In this document: positions 1 to 12,479 of the stretch, piece after piece | How the letters are laid out: every line of letters begins with the position of its first letter | Position numbering within the stretch: position 1 is the stretch's first letter | NCBI GenBank assembly: GCA_034401795.1 | Contig: CM067367.1 | Span: forward strand, 81,332,079 to 81,396,078 | DNA from: Chaetoderma sp. LZ-2023a | Taxonomy: Eukaryota > Mollusca > Caudofoveata > Chaetodermatida > Chaetodermatidae | Length of the DNA: 64,000 nt | Direction of reading: 5' to 3' | Made by a program: the position numbers and the translations under genes | The notes under the pieces: model-generated | Database searches by the model: none | The model's input: only the letters and a program-made list of their open reading frames with translations | Told to the model about the DNA's origin: nothing

Positions 1-1267
<1,267 letters not shown>

Positions 1268-1371
1268 CAGGGTTGGGCAGGGCTGGGGTGAGTGTGTTTG
1301 GGGTGGGGTGTGGGCTGGCGGGGGGGGGGGAGTGGGATTGGGAGGTGGGGTGGCTGAGGGTGGGGGGTTGA
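1268..1371 (+). repeat. G-rich tract, possible G-quadruplex DNA
   Basis: About 100 bp of plus strand made almost only of G and T with scattered A and C. It holds a dozen or more runs of three or more G, including a run of 11-12 G near 1320. Closely spaced G runs of this kind can fold into G-quadruplexes. No gene is adjacent, so no regulatory role can be assigned. Confidence 0.75.
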
Positions 1372-1418
1372 GTGCGTGAGCTACTCGTCAGAGCATTCTG
1401 AACGTGTTGTACCAAACG

Positions 1419-1491
1419 AAAGGCGACGATATGGGCATCCATGCTGAGTGGGCGGGATCTGATGTGTGACCTGTGATGTCATCTTATTCAC

Positions 1492-1589
<98 letters not shown>

Positions 1590-1845
1590 CATATATTAGA
1601 CCATGCACCATTGTGTGTGTTATTAGGCCCACAACACACCAGCTGGCGTTGCATAAGCTGACCTAACCCAAGGCGATGATACGGGCATGGTCTACATTTG
1701 TCACGTGATCTAATCACACCCCATCCCATAGGCCACGCTCCTTTCACAGGCCATTAGGTTGACAACGTGATAGCAGAAAATGGCATGACCTGGGGTGACG
1801 ATATGGGTATTCATGCTGATTGGCCTACAGTTGTCACGTGAAGGA
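1419..1845. repeat. Imperfect interspersed direct repeats
   Basis: Three diverged copies of a unit of about 50 bp lie near 1419, 1670 and 1793. They share the sense 'GGCGACGATATGGGCAT' followed by CATGCTGATTGGCC and GTCACGTGA. The (TA)n array separates the first copy from the other two. This is probably the remnant of an unidentified non-autonomous element. Confidence 0.45.
1496..1587. repeat. (AT)n microsatellite with repeated flanks
   Basis: About 90 bp of AT dinucleotides. The sequence TTCACATATATTA flanks the array on both sides in direct orientation (near 1487 and 1586), so the array sits between two copies of its own seed sequence. Confidence 0.95.
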
Positions 1846-1849
1846 TTTT

Positions 1850-3010
1850 TCTCTCGAGCAATCAAATTGGAGTATTTTGGCTGGAAGAAATGGGGCGTGG
1901 CCTAATTCAAATATGACGACGTCATCATTCTCTCGGCCAAGCAGAGCTTCTACCGTGTGGTCCAGCATGAACTAAAAAAGTGTACACACGATCAACTGGA
2001 CTACATTGCTAGAATCACAATGCTTATTTCGGATATAGTATTAATGTATAGTTTGAAAACTCATTTATGCTTGTTGGTCTATAATATAGTTGTTTACTTT
2101 ACATCTGTGCGTGTCACATTTAAAAAATAACCCATCACACATGACTGGTGTGTTGTGTTTAATTTCGACATGTTCAAACTCGGGTCCGCTCCATGTTTTT
2201 AGATTTTCAAACTAATTCTCGGAATATGCATACATTTTTCTAAGAAAACAGGCCTGAATATCCTCGTGCTTTCAAAACATCAAACAGAATATAGCACGCA
2301 TCATTATGATTTTGCATGTTGCTAGAGTTTCAGAAGACTCTGATGATTTGAGATTTGAACAGGCCTATGTTCAATTGAGAATGAATGGATTGAAGAACAC
2401 TCTATATTCTAATTTTTCTGAGAAATCAATTTGAGTACTCTTATAGATTGCGACATTTAAGAAGTCAACTGAGGTTCTACTAATAGTAGCTTTTAGTGTA
2501 ATGTTTGCATCTTGGATTATTTGGAATATGAAAAGCTTTTAACACTATTTTTTATGTATGCGGCCAGATTATTATCAATATAGCTGAGTTAAAAGAGGCT
2601 TCATCCGTCTATCTGCCCGTCTGTCCACTCAACAGCCAGTTCATCAGGCAATATTTAATGTTTGTCTCTCTAGTTGATAGCCAGTTGATCCGCCTAGGCA
2701 GCCAGCCAATGTCTGTCCATCCGTCAGTTTAGGTCTCCGCCTGTGCATCCATCCATCCGTCCAGTCAGCTAGGTAAAGTACGCCAGTCAGCCATTCCTAA
2801 TCCATTCATTCATAAATATTTACTTACCATTATGAGCTTTGTTTTTCTTAAGATTCTGTCTTCAGCTCTAATAGTTCGCTATATATGTATATCCAACTCG
2901 TTCTTGCCGGGCTGGCTACAGCAGTTCACAGCATGCACAACGACGAATATAAAAGTATAATATTATGTCAATATTATTAATTTACACGAGATTAAAAAAT
3001 GTTACAATTG
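1850..3010. other. No recognisable gene; low-complexity segment
   Basis: AT-rich sequence without supported genes. Between about 2600 and 2830 the plus strand is a degenerate pyrimidine-rich series of GTCCATCC and CAGTCAGCC-like words, similar to the CCGTCCGTC runs found in the dispersed repeats of the right half of the window. Confidence 0.4.
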
Positions 3011-3018
3011 TATACATT

Positions 3019-3233
3019 TAGAGGCTTACATTATTTACCTCAATGCAATGAAACGAAATACATATCAACATAATACGATTTCATCCCATTTTAGTTTAAT
3101 AAGTTGTATTAGGGATTCGTCTCTATTAAAATGTTGCAACTTAGAAGAATATATTAATTTATACACAATGAAATTACATTATGTTAAGATGTATTTTGTT
3201 TCATTGCCTTGAGGAATACAATTTAAGCCACTA
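3019..3233. repeat. Inverted repeat with ~66-bp arms (MITE-like)
   Basis: The left arm (about 3019-3084) and right arm (about 3168-3233) are reverse complements over roughly 66 bp with about ten mismatches, separated by a loop of about 83 bp. The shared core reads CAATGCAATGAAAC on one strand. There is no coding potential. The structure suggests a small foldback or MITE-type element or a snapback duplication. Confidence 0.7.
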
Positions 3234-3421
3234 AAATATAAAATTTTAACCATTTTATTTTCAATTATTCTGATGTGAATCTGAGCATTTAAAGGGTTTA
3301 CTCAAAAGTGTTTTATTCTGGAAAATGGTTAACATATCATAAATCTATGACGTCAGTATTAAATGTGGCGCATATAGTCCCAATGTCTTGCATGCTGAAT
3401 CAAAGCTTCAGAAATCTCCTG

Positions 3422-3636
3422 TTAACCTGTTGATGCTGACGATGGTCGAAACCAATCTCTCAAATGGTGTTGAGGATTATTATTTTTGAGGCTAAGAGAA
3501 GAATATTTGTTTGCAAATTTAGCCCTGGAATGACTGGCTCGATAAGCGATAATAGTCTTCTCTTAGCCTGCAGAAACCAGGATTAATAAGCAAATACTTT
3601 GATTTTTTAAACGAACCTTGCCATATAAGGGTTAAC
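3422..3636. repeat. Foldback repeat, family F2 (copy 1)
   Basis: Carries the family core GGAATGACTGGCTCGATAA at about 3528-3546. It is flanked by GGCTAAGAGAAG on the left (about 3490) and its reverse complement CTTCTCTTAGCC on the right (about 3558). The outer ends GTTAACC and GGGTTAAC are also inverted. The right inner arm is shorter than in the copies at 55.4 and 55.7 kb. Confidence 0.6.
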
Positions 3637-3708
3637 GCAAAGCTTCATAAATAATCGTTTAATTCAAAGCTTTATAACTCATTGCCTGTCCAAAGTTGTG
3701 ATTCATAT

Positions 3709-5323
3709 TGTAAATATGGGATTGTCTTGTGGGAGTCATAACCCCCGCCGGATGTCTTATATTTTCGAGTAAGTCCCTGAAGAAATTATACTTTGAAAAT
3801 ACCAGGTGAGCTAATGGACCGGTTGACATTTATGTTGTAATATTTAACTTAATAGTTATATTGGGCCATCTATGTTTCCAGTAAATAGATGGAGTGCTAA
3901 TATAGCATGCTGAGAATAAATGCATAAAGTTTTATAATCATATTTGTAATAAGTGAATTGATTAGAATAGATCCCGTGGTTCTGAGCTGGTGTGTATTTG
4001 GAAATAGTTTGAATAAAAGTTGTTGCTGTTCAGGCGGCACACACTTTTATGATATTCAACAGTTGTTTGGATCGATAGTTTAGAAAATAATCGAGGCATA
4101 AGAATCAATGGAATCGAACGTGACAATCGGACTTAGTTGATGGCGGAGGCATTCTAGATTCTCACAGTAGAATGGAACAACACCAGCTGGCAGTGAGATC
4201 ATACAGCTCAGGTGCCTATTCACCCTAGCATCCTACAGGCTTATCCATCGATAGGCAATGGGCGGGACATGGACATTGTAGCGTCCTGTAGGAATTAATA
4301 ACATAACTGAAATTTGTGTATCAACTATATGTCACTCATACAATGGCATGCAACAACAACACATTCCGTAATGTTGTTACTTAGCTTACAGATCACATCA
4401 AATCAGAACCAGTCACCACCGCTTTGTCTATGGAAGACAGTATCTCCATAGGAGAATAGCACAGAGTTTGATTGGTCAGGATGACGTCATAATCAATGAG
4501 CGTCGATCAAACTCTGTAGCAAAGAATAAAGAAGAATAGGTGTTTACATCCAACAACGAAATGAAGGGATCGTTGATTGGTCAGGAGGACTAACATTTAT
4601 TAGATAGGAACTTCTAGGAAGGAATAAGCAGAGGTTGATTGGTGGACTGATTGTTCGGGCCAATCAAGGTGTGCTTATGACGTGCCTAGAAGAGTCATTC
4701 GAACAGATTCAGAAATAATTTTATTATTACAATAAATATAGAACCTGAGAATCAGAGAATTCAAATAGTATAAAAAATGCAGTTTTATGCTTAGAAAGTT
4801 ATTCAATTCACCATCGTGAATCACTGAGCGTCACACTGATGTTCAGAAGTGTGAGCTGTTGCTTAACATAGCAGAGCTCTGTACTACTTCGAGTAGCTTA
4901 AGGCACTTTGATAGTTCCGTACATATTGCTGTGTACTAGTTTGGCTATGAGTGACCTTTCTCTTACTTAACTGTTTGTAAATTTGTATAAAGTTTCGCTT
5001 CAATAAATGTTTCAACTTACGTATATGTAAGTCCAGCGTGTGTCAGTCAGTTAGTTTAGAATCATCGTTAGGGAATCGAGTCAAGAGTTGAAGACAACCT
5101 TCAATCCTTACCAAGTAATCCTCATCGTCAGATCAGGCCCAGCAGTCTCTTTATAAATATCGTCACTCACCATCTTCTCGATGAGGCGAGCTAGACTGCC
5201 ATGCTCCTTCTCCGCCACCGGCTAGCTGTTGTCGCAGCAACACTCCATCTCTGGCTACCGGTGACGAAGCCAGACAACCGAGCCGTTAACAAGAAGTCTC
5301 ACACCAAAGATCGAAAATATTCA
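3709..5323 (+). repeat. 5' LTR of Gypsy element 1
   Basis: Starts with TGTAAATATGGGATTGTC and ends with TTCA just before the primer-binding site. It resembles the reverse complement of the element 3 LTRs (which start TGTAGATATGGGATTGTC) over most of its length of about 1.6 kb. It contains a TGACGTCA palindrome near 4482 and an AATAAA signal near 5003. The boundaries were chosen by comparison with element 3. Confidence 0.85.
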
Positions 5324-5324
5324 T

Positions 5325-5341
5325 TGGCGAGCCTGCCAGGT
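5325..5341 (+). other. Primer-binding site of Gypsy element 1
   Basis: TGGCGAGCCTGCCAGG follows the LTR end after one base. Element 3 has TGGCTTCGTCTGCCAGG at the equivalent place. Both begin with TGG, as expected for annealing to a tRNA 3' CCA end. I could not identify the tRNA by eye. Confidence 0.6.
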
Positions 5342-5456
5342 TTTTGATTAGATTCAGCATTGTTAGTGTTAGTATTGTGTGCATTCATGACTCATCAGAA
5401 CATCATTTTCGAACAGGAGTGCAAATCAGTGCTAACATGTAAGTACATTTTTAACC

Positions 5457-5672
5457 ATGTCTAATACGCTAACAAGGCCAGTCATTTCTGTTTTGGACGA
5501 TATTCGAGATCGTGTTAGTCAGTTTATTGACTTAGCAAAATTGTCCGAACATCCTAGAGTTATTCAACATCGTGAATATAAAGAAAACACTATTGTAGAA
5601 ATAACCACTGACATTGATTGTGAAGAACAACCGCGACTCAAACGTGTCATTATTCAACTTTATTATCAGTAA
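5457..5672 (+). CDS. Small pre-gag ORF (71 aa) of Gypsy element 1
   Basis: A 71-codon ORF between the LTR and gag. Element 3 has a counterpart of 80 codons at 42628-42870 in the same place. The two proteins align along their length (shared TQHREY/IQHREY, ITTDI, CEEQP and a C-terminal QLYYQ) and both end at the same residue, so the ORF is a family trait. It has no recognised domain. It could be an amino-terminal gag exon or a separate accessory peptide. The start ATG at 5457 is the first in frame. Confidence 0.6.
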   Translation: MSNTLTRPVISVLDDIRDRVSQFIDLAKLSEHPRVIQHREYKENTIVEITTDIDCEEQPRLKRVIIQLYYQ

Positions 5673-5713
5673 GTTGTATTGTCATTTGTATCACCATATA
5701 TTAGTAAACCAGC

Positions 5714-7282
5714 ATGGCGACTCCACGTAAGCCCGACACGACTTTACCCACGCCAATGAACCCAAGAGAGGTTCCACAGCTGTGGCAGGAAACTGTCCAA
5801 CCAATGCAACATCTGGGCAACTCCATGGCCCACACCATCACGCAAGAGGCAGATCGGCATGAGCAAAACCGTGTATATAGGCAAGAAGTGAGGGAGCTCA
5901 CACAGAGAATAAAACCTTGCGACGGCCTTCTCCCTGAGGAGGTGCATCAGTTTGTAGATGAGATGCGACTGGTTTGGGAGGAGACTGAGGGTAACCTCGA
6001 TGGCATGCCAGTGTACATTATAATGAGAGCATCACGGGATCAGATGTCAAAAGCAGTTGATCAATACATCATCGGTAAAGTCAGAAATGAAGTGACGTAC
6101 GACGAACTACGCACGTTCATTACCTTGAACTTTGTCTCAGCTAATGAGACAGAATGCATTAAGTACGAGCTGGAGTCGGTGCGTCAATGCAGCAACGAAA
6201 CCATAATATCCTTCAATCGAAGGTACAAGGAGTTGTCGACGTGTGCATACCCAGACGAGAATCCGGACAGTAAATGCATGGCACTGTCCTCGTACATCCG
6301 TGCTCTTAAAGACCATGGCATGGGTCAGCGAATAGTATGACGTAAGATTAAAGATCTCCCGGCGGCGATGGAACTTACCAAGGATGAAGAGGGGTGCAAT
6401 GACCTGTTACAGGCCATGAACATCTCACCCCGGAGAGATCAGGAGATGGAGATTGATCTGATCAGCAGAGAGGAGGGACATGATGTCTGAGTGGTCATCA
6501 ATGGTCTTAAACGTCAAGTTGCTCGGCAGAGCAAGATGATAGAAAAGTTGTGCGCCATAATCGAATCATTACAGCCAATACCTGCGACAACTTCTCATCA
6601 ACGGTCATCACTGCAGCAGCAACAAGCGCCGTCCAAGCCTCGTCAACCGAAGGCTAAGGCTGCCCCTAAAGCAGCGCCCAAGAAGAAAAACATCACTTGT
6701 TTCAATTGTGACCATAAGGGCCACTACAAGAGTGACTGCACTCAACCAATACAGCCACCATCAAACAGCGCAGCACCTAGACCACGGCAACCACGTCCGC
6801 AACGTCCACCTATGATGTGTTTCAATTGTGGGAAACTTGGGCATATGGCTCAAGACTGCTTCACAGCACCAGCGGCACCAGCTCTGAAACATCAGGTAAC
6901 GTGCTTCAGATGTAATCATGTCGGTCATTTCCAAAATGACTGCCCACTCAATCAGCAACCTGCACCACAATGGCATGCACTGAAGCATCCCCGTCAAGCA
7001 GACCATGACGAGGAACCAATGCAAGTCGATCAGGTGGATGACCAATATTATAGTGACCACGAATCATATTCAGGACATGAGCCCACTCCACGGGCATATT
7101 CCCGAAACACACGACACGATCTCGTGAATAAAAATCGGAATTGTGTCGAATACGATATTAGAGACGGATTCGTACTGACGGATTCGTGCACAGACTGGTA
7201 TGGCCATTATTCCTACAGGGACGGAGGAGCCCTGTTTAGTGATAATTGGCAAAGATCTTACGCCGAAGCTGTCAGTGGATGA
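5714..7282 (+). pseudogene. gag: gag region of Gypsy element 1
   Basis: Encodes a capsid-like segment (about 5.7-6.34 kb; charged and helical, with the RRYKEL-type retrotransposon gag motif) followed by a nucleocapsid-like segment. The latter has three CCHC zinc knuckles between about 6.69 and 6.95 kb (CFNCDHKGHYKSDC, CFNCGKLGHMAQDC, CFRCNHVGHFQNDC) in a proline/glutamine-rich setting. In the family, gag forms the particle and binds the element RNA. Three knuckles are more than the one or two usual in Gypsy gag. The region is part of a broken element. Confidence 0.85.
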
Positions 7283-10200
7283 CAGAGTCCATTAAACGGG
7301 TACGGAGGGAATCTGTGATGACTGAGAGATTCCTTATCCGGCTCAAAATGGATCCGAGCAGTCGAGGAAACAAGGGTGAGTATGTTGATGCCTTGGTAGA
7401 TACTGTTGCTAGTACTTCCCTTGTTGGGAAGGATATATGGAGGAGCATTCTAAATGCTCGTCCATTGAAAAAGGCTGAAACTTTGTTAGCCATAAATGGT
7501 TCACCGATAAATGTTTTGGGGGAGACCCAAATTAAATTCAAGGATGCCTGGCCTATTCCGAGTATGATCGTGGGAAGCATGAGGCATGAATGTTTAATTG
7601 GTGCGGATACTTTGTATATGGGAAATGCGAAGATAGATTACAAGACCAAAGAAGTAGTATGGTTTGGTCGAGTATATCACTTTAAAATTTCATTCAGAAG
7701 TCAGAATGACTATGTATATGCCAGTTGCAAAGAAACGACCGGATATGCAGTTATTGACAAAGTACTGAGCGACCTTGCCAATAATTCCGCTACGGCTCGT
7801 CCAAACACTTTAGGACGTGTACATCAGGTGAAATTTACAATTCCAACAGGAGATCACCCTCCTATTAGGCAAAAAGCCTATCGGTTACCGTTGGCTAAGC
7901 AGTTCTTGGTTAAGAATCAAGTTAAGGAAATGCTAGCCGCGGGCGCCATATGACCATCGTCATCACCTTGGGCATCACCTATCACTTTAGTTCCAAAAAG
8001 GACCGCGATACTAGATTTTGCGTTGACTTTAGAAAATTGAACTCAGTGTTCCGTAAGGATAGTTATCCGTTACCAAACATATCCGACATTTTTGATTCAA
8101 TGAGAGGCGCAACGATATTTTCTACGATGGACTTGAAGTCCGGCTATTGGCAGATACCCATTTCCAGCCAAGACATCGAGAAAACAGTGTTCATTTGCGG
8201 TGAAGGTCTTTTTGAATGGATTCGGATGCCGTTTGGTTTTTGCAACTCAGGTGCCGTATTTCAGAGGGCAATGAATGATATTTTCGGTGAATTCGTAGGA
8301 AACTATGTACATGTTTTTGTCAATGATATAGTCGTATATTCACGAACTCCGAAGGAACATGCACATCACTTATGCCTGGCCATGCGTAAGATTCAAGAGT
8401 ATAATTTACAATTGAAGAAAAAGAAATGTGACTTTGTGACTTTGCCAGTAAGTCTGTTGACTTGTTAGGGTATCACATTTCTGCGCAAGGTGTGTCAAAA
8501 GGTCAAAGTCATACGAGAAATGTCACTACCCCATAATGTGGGTGAAGTTCGTAGTTTTCTCGGAGCTACAGGTTATTGCCGATCTTGTGTAAGAGGCTAT
8601 GCCGAAATTGCTAAGCCTCTGATAGAATTAACTCAGAAATATGAGTGGTTTGAATGGGGTAAACATGAATAGCAAGTGTTTGAGAAATTAAAGAACTTGC
8701 TGTGTAGTGAGACCATACTCACTTATCCGAATTTAAATGCCCCACATAAGTTATATAGTGATGTGTCTAGTTATGCAATAGGTGTGATACTAGTACATGT
8801 TGATGATAAGGGTATAGAGCGTGTAATACAGTATGTTAGCTCTACTCTTAAAGACAGTCAGTTGAATTGGCCCGTAATAGAGAAGGAAGCTTATGCTGTG
8901 ATTTATGCATTAAAGAAGCTTAGACCTTATCTATTTGGCACGCAGTTTACCGTGTATACTGGCCACAAACCCCTGAAGGGTTTGTTTGTGGGAGAAGTAA
9001 AGAACACGAAGGTGCAGCGCTGGGCAGTACTGATTGCCGAACATGGATGTAAGATAGAATACATCCAAGGCTCGAAGAATATTCGAGCGGACATGTTGTC
9101 TCGATAACGTCGTCCAGTAGAAGTCGCCATGTTGGATGCTGGTGACTACGTCATACTGGAGGTGATGAAGGTGTCTTACCTCATGTTCCTTTAGAAGTGT
9201 ATGATGTTCCTTATGCTGGACTATGTGTCGAGCAGACCAAGGAATTCCCGGAGTCGTTCAACAACATACCGGAGGAGTATATGGTAAATAATGGCATATT
9301 ATATTCCTTGATTCTACCTTCAGCGTTGGACGCTGAGTACCCCAGAATCTTACTACCTACCCTGTTCCATGAGAAAGTGCTCCGGAAGGCTCATGAACGA
9401 GCTGGTCACCAAGGTCTGAAGAAGTCTATCAGTATGGTAAGAGATTCTTTTGTTTGGACATCTTTAAGGAAGGATGTGGTATGTATACTTGAAACGTGTA
9501 CTACGTGCCAGGTCAACCGACCTGTCACTACTCGACTCAAGTACAGTGAGATAATTGGTATGGATTTGATAGGTCCACTATTGGAGTCGAGTAAGAGTAA
9601 TAATTATATTATGACGATTATTGACCATTGTTCTGCGTGGGCAGAAGCATACCCAATTGCAGCCAAGACATATCAGAATGTTGAAGATAAATTCTTCAAT
9701 GAGTATGTTGCTCGTCATGGTGTCCCTGAGATTCTGATTACTGATCAGGGTAAAGAGTTCTGTTCAATTCTTTAGAGTAACGATTTCATGAACATGGTAT
9801 CGATCATAGAAGATCGAGTCCGTATCATCCTCAGACGAACAGACGCACTGAACGATTCAATTGCACTATTAAGGCATTAATTAAAAAAGGTGTAAACATC
9901 GAATCTCGCGCATGGGAAGATGAGTTGGGCGCAGCTTTAATGGCATACCGCACTACTCGTCACTCCATGACCAGATATACGCCATTCTATCTGACGTATG
10001 GTCGCCATGCTAGACTTTCATTTGCAATTTAACTCGATGCCTCGCATGACTTGGGTGAAACAATGCCTTATTACGTGCTCGAGGAGAAATGGCTAAGTCT
10101 CGAGAAGTACACCGGGAACAGATTGATAAGCATGCAAACGCTGGTGAATTTAAAGTCGGAGATTCAGTGGTTGTAAAGGCTGAGGAGAGGATGAAACTGA

Positions 10201-10817
10201 CCTCTGGCAGTGACGCTGAATACGAGATCTTTAAGATCAATGGACCAGTGGCTCATGTCCGCCATCAAAGGTCTGGGAAGGTGCGTGTACTTAACATTTC
10301 CAAGTTACGCTTAGTTGACTCAGAGATGTGCTGAGACAAGGTGAGACGATGCCCTATTCGTAACCCTGCAAAAGGTACGAAAGCAAGTCATCATCCACGA
10401 ATTGTACCATTACCCGAGTCAGTACCTTTGCCAGTACCCGACTCTGATTCAACGCCTTGTAAGGTAGCTCGTAGGAAGCGGCCAGCACCCAGAGATGCGC
10501 CAAAGGTGCATAAGATGGGTAGGGTGATCGACATGGATGTAGATCGACCTGGTACAAGTAACGATCCAAAATATGAGTCACCGATGGATACGTCAGAGAC
10601 TCCTGTACCGATGGACACGTTGGAGGATGTACCCGAGCCTGCCAACGAGCCAATGGATACACTTCCATCGCACTCCTACAATCTGCGCAAGCGCAGTCAT
10701 GCTCCTGAGTTCAGCTCAGACAGTAAACGTGTGAGGATTGGTGCGTTTGGCTGGTTTCATCTTGCTGACTTTGTGAGTCATATTGAAGATGTTATAATGC
10801 GGCGCAGTACGAGATAA
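7246..10817 (+). pseudogene. pol: pol region of Gypsy element 1
   Basis: Domains in order: retropepsin-like protease (about 7.25-7.65 kb); reverse transcriptase (about 7.9-8.65 kb, with MDLKSGYWQIP and MPFGFCNSG motifs); RNase H (about 8.68-9.1 kb, YSDVSSYAIG motif); integrase with an H2C2 zinc finger (AGHQGLKK and CTTCQ, about 9.38-9.53 kb), then the catalytic core (MDLIGPL to ITDQGKEFC, about 9.56-9.77 kb) and a C-terminal domain near 10.1-10.3 kb. A proline- and aspartate-rich tail with repeated PMDT motifs follows to 10817. Motifs and domain order are those of Ty3/Gypsy. The region is a fossil with several breaks. Confidence 0.9.
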
Positions 10818-10874
10818 TTTTAATCTCCGCTTAATTGCTGCTACTGGTAACATCGCACTTGTCGAAAGCGAATC

Positions 10875-10940
10875 ATGTATACTTTGCAGTTTTGTGTAGT
10901 GTTGGCATTGATTAGTCTAGTCCAAGTTTATCCATCTATC
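10875..10940 (+). pseudogene. Start of env-like ORF, Gypsy element 1
   Basis: An ATG at 10875 opens a hydrophobic leader (MYTLQFCVVLALISLV) resembling the start of the ORF after pol in element 3 (MYALGICVAIELVMM, at 37439). Similarity to the element stops around 10.94 kb. This supports an env-like third ORF as an original part of the family. Confidence 0.5.
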
Positions 10941-10947
10941 AAACGTC

Positions 10948-11286
10948 GTCATATGACGTCATAATCAACTACGTGACGGTTATGATGACGTCATGATCAT
11001 GACATCATGGATGATTCGAAATAGTCTGTCCTTAATGCTGAATAGGCCGATAAGTTGAGCGAATTGTATGTCTTTGCTATTTAATAAACATGTTGTTGAA
11101 TATTTTGAACAGCGCCCAGTCAAATTAGTTTCAACATATTCAACAGCTTAGATGTATAGTTTTCTGGAAATTGAGTTACGTGTTCGATCAATCCCAACAC
11201 GGACCTGGTATGTGTGGAGCTTAGATTGAGATTGGCCAGGCATAGCCGACACAGGAAAGGTATACTCGATGTAAATATCCACGACC
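10948..11286. repeat. Palindromic repeat, family A (copy 1) with F1 hairpin
   Basis: Similar to 44992-45355 and, in part, to 12142-12318. It begins with clustered TGACGTCA-type palindromes (ATGACGTCATAATCAACTAC, then GATGACGTCATGATC). The F1 hairpin follows at 11094-11145 (TGTTGAATATTTTGAA and its inverted partner TTTCAACATATTCAACA), then the conserved right flank ATGTATAGTTTTCTGGAAAT. It has no coding capacity and abuts the end of Gypsy element 1. Confidence 0.7.
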
Positions 11287-12141
11287 TATTCTACAGAGGG
11301 AGTTTACTTTAAACATTCTTGCAAAAGAAATACGACGCTGGATCCATCAATGTACAGCATCCTAGATATACTGTCTACAGTCCATAAAAACATAAATTTC
11401 ATTTGTACTTGGCTTATCCATGTATGTCCTGTTTAATATTTTCTCATCGCAATCATTTTGAGGATGTCTTGTACAAATATGCAACCAGCTAGTGGCTAAT
11501 GAAATATCAAAAAATCTTCTCAAGCGCCATACACTCACAAATGTCGTCGCTGTGCAATCCTCTGAGTGCCCGAAAAAAAGTATCACTTAAAGGGCGACAG
11601 AGTTGACATTTCACAAAATAACGCAGTCTTGATGTTGCCAAAGATTCTACAAGGATGCCATCAAACACAGCGTCACACCGACACAATTACTATTTCAAGA
11701 ATCGTTCAGATTCAATTTCCTTCACCCAGGTGCGGGTTACTGCGAGCGAGTAGTGCCACTTTTATCCGCAAAAGTGCAAACAGGGAACACGCTATTTTCA
11801 AGTATTAATGCCCGCAATTTCTCAAAGTTGCTATTACGCCAATCACTGCGTATGACGGGATCAATTTCCTGTTAAATCATGGCGTGGCTGTACATAAAAA
11901 GGTTGACCGGCTTGCTTTCCATCCCCACATTCCATTGGATATTACACAATATATGATTCATTATAATGCTGGCAGCAGCAACATGGACTATTCATTCCAA
12001 TGCTGTAAAGTTGAGTTGCTAATGCAGAATCAGATTATTAAGGTTAATCAGAGAAACGCGTTTAAATGCCAGCCTAAACTATATCGCGTAGTTATCCAGC
12101 AGTAAAGCATACAATTCCTGAATCCATTTCCTCAGTAAATC
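11287..12141. other. Two short ORFs of unknown nature
   Basis: Plus-strand frames at 11566-11808 (80 codons) and 11884-12105 (73 codons) are the longest in this interval. Neither shows a motif I recognise, and there is no matching sequence elsewhere in the window. They may be chance frames or remnants of an element. No function is proposed. Confidence 0.3.
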
Positions 12142-12318
12142 ATATGACGTTATAATCAACTATGTGACGTATAAGATGGCGTCATAACCATTACGTAAAA
12201 AATGATTCGATTTAGTCTGTCTTAAACTCTTACTATTCCGACATGTTGTATGACACGTTACATGTCTGGACCTGAGGTGTTTACATTCTGTCAAATATTT
12301 TGAAACTAATTTGACTGG
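12142..12318. repeat. Family A repeat, partial (copy 2)
   Basis: ATATGACGTTATAATCAACT followed by ATGTGACG matches the opening of family A. The left half of the F1 hairpin (TCAAATATTTTGAAACTAAT, then TTGACTGGG) lies at 12291-12318 without its right half. Confidence 0.6.
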
Positions 12319-12340
12319 GTAAGTAGAGGTGGGGCGAGCT

Positions 12341-12461
12341 GGGCCCCTTTTTCACACCTTCAAAGTAGTTGCTGTGTCAGAGCAAACCACTAATTTGCAT
12401 TATTATCACCTGTTTTCCTTTGATCTCGCCGCCTTTTGAAAAGGTGTGAAAAAGGGGCCCA
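12341..12461. repeat. Foldback hairpin with 24-bp arms
   Basis: The left arm 12341-12364 (GGGCCCCTTTTTCACACCTT, then CAAA) and right arm 12434-12460 are reverse complements apart from a short bulge. They enclose a loop of about 70 bp. It directly follows the half F1 hairpin. Confidence 0.8.
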
Positions 12462-12479
12462 GACCTCTCTCCAGTTCTG

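Larger units (their letters stand above)
3709..10940 (+). mobile_element. Gypsy element 1: broken Ty3/Gypsy LTR retroelement
   Basis: A Ty3/Gypsy-type element running left to right: one LTR, primer-binding site, a small ORF, gag with three CCHC knuckles, protease/reverse transcriptase/RNase H/integrase, a proline-rich pol tail, and the beginning of an env-like ORF. Order and sequence match element 3 at 34.5-44.5 kb, with protein similarity along the whole length, so the two belong to one family. Only the upstream LTR lies in the window. The element ends near 10.94 kb, where an unrelated palindromic repeat begins. It is a fossil with roughly ten breaks. Its age cannot be read from LTR divergence because one LTR is absent. 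Confidence 0.9.
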
